Notes under the pieces: generated by a model
What the model saw: only the letters and a program-made list of their open reading frames with translations
What the model was told of the DNA's origin: nothing
Database searches by the model: none
Position numbers and translations under genes: made by a program
Shown: positions 39,601 through 39,989 of the stretch, piece after piece
How the letters are laid out: every line of letters begins with the position of its first letter
How positions within the stretch are numbered: the first letter of the stretch is position 1
NCBI GenBank assembly: GCA_045576855.1
Contig: JAZNHG010000001.1
Coordinates: 1-39,989, forward strand
From: Colimorpha sp045576855
GTDB taxonomy: Bacteria > Bacteroidota > Bacteroidia > Bacteroidales > P3
Length of the DNA stretch: 39,989 bases
Direction: 5' to 3'

Positions 39601-39989
39601 TCACTCCCGCAGCACCGTCTCCGCATCCACCGTGGCGCCCGCGTCCGGCGCTGCCGCCGCCGGGGTGTCGCTATTGCTGGTGTAAACGCCGGAAAATCCG
39701 TTGGTTGTAACATTCTCCACCGCCGTGTTCTCCTCGGCCTCCCAGCCGATGAAGCAGGTGGCGGAGCCGACACCCTTGTCGTCCTGGACGAAGCCGTAGA
39801 GCAGCAGCTCGCGTCCGACGAAGGTCTCGGGCAGCATCAGGCGCACCGCGCGGTCGCGGCGGTAGACCGGCGCCGCCAGCAGACCGTCCTGCAAATCAGG
39901 GCAGTAGACGTACAGATACACATAGTCGTGCGGACGGCTGAGCCGTGCGCCGCCGTTGCGGTCGAAGCTGACGGACAGCACATTGCGCT
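39601..39989 (-). CDS. DUF6266-like protein, 5' end outside window
   Basis: The frame stays open to the window edge, so this is the C-terminal part of a longer protein. About 129 codons are visible. The segment VSFDRNGGARLSRPHDYVYLYVYCPDL, VRLMLPETFVGRELLLYGFVQDD and ATCFIGW matches the C-terminal pattern of DUF6266 proteins of Bacteroidota, in which a D.V.L..Y.P strand is followed by a LP..F.G.E..LY motif. An Ala/Thr-rich tail (TPAAAAPDAGATVDAE) ends it. Function is unknown; such proteins are often numerous in a genome. Confidence 0.6.
   Translation of the reverse strand, partial: RNVLSVSFDRNGGARLSRPHDYVYLYVYCPDLQDGLLAAPVYRRDRAVRLMLPETFVGRELLLYGFVQDDKGVGSATCFIGWEAEENTAVENVTTNGFSGVYTSNSDTPAAAAPDAGATVDAETVLRE

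Overview
The window looks like chromosomal DNA from a Bacteroidales bacterium (phylum Bacteroidota) with a fairly GC-rich genome; I cannot place the family. Reasons: promoters of the Bacteroidota type (TTTG, about 19 bases, TAnnTTTG) sit upstream of arcC, clpC, gyrA, obg and a small antitoxin-like gene. Shine-Dalgarno-like sites are weak or absent. Lipoproteins and a carboxypeptidase-regulatory-domain TonB receptor are present, as are a TIGR02436 four-helix protein, a probable DUF6266 fragment and adk/FKBP/DHH housekeeping blocks. No tRNA, rRNA, CRISPR array, integrase or complete insertion sequence was seen.

Layout. 1-842: non-coding, with an array of short hairpin repeats. 843-5861 (+): carbamate kinase, a four-helix-bundle protein, ornithine carbamoyltransferase, a short AspT/YidE-type permease and an outer-membrane barrel, probably a carbamoyl-phosphate/citrulline catabolic unit. 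5866-8445 (-): clpC. 9145-16749 (+): gyrA and a TPR protein (ending in a strong terminator), then a TonB-dependent receptor and a zinc-site-less M16 peptidase homologue. 17157-23114 (-): obg and a PAP2 phosphatase, a terminator, then cvpA, dus, a TPR lipoprotein, pyrB, pyrI and a small membrane protein.

23.1-35.96 kb is an accessory region: patchy base composition (AT-rich at 23.7-30.4 kb), many repeats, and genes for lipoproteins, secreted proteins and toxin-antitoxin-like pairs. It lies immediately downstream of adk. Its far end carries a second, diverged copy of the adk 3' end plus terminator in the same orientation, so it may be an island inserted at the adk 3' end. Its centre is a tightly packed operon: ECF sigma factor, membrane protein, membrane-anchored protein, lipoprotein, and a 557-residue protein with an alternating Ser/Ala/Val segment. 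Next comes a three-gene unit of a HELLH metallopeptidase-like protein and two exported partners. Further genes are a Cys-rich lipoprotein, a DUF4160/DUF2442 pair, a lipoprotein between 43-bp direct repeats, a JAMM-like lipoprotein, and three antitoxin-like genes with a PIN toxin.

35.96-39.99 kb (-): adk, two FKBP-type lipoproteins and a DHH phosphoesterase. After an inverted-repeat spacer comes the 3' part of a DUF6266-like gene that runs off the window.

The strongest candidate for an undescribed system is the ECF-sigma operon with the downstream metallopeptidase unit (25.8-31.7 kb). A recurring structural theme is arrays of very short stem-loops with 3-4 nt loops, some with both stem arms changed together, at five or more sites.
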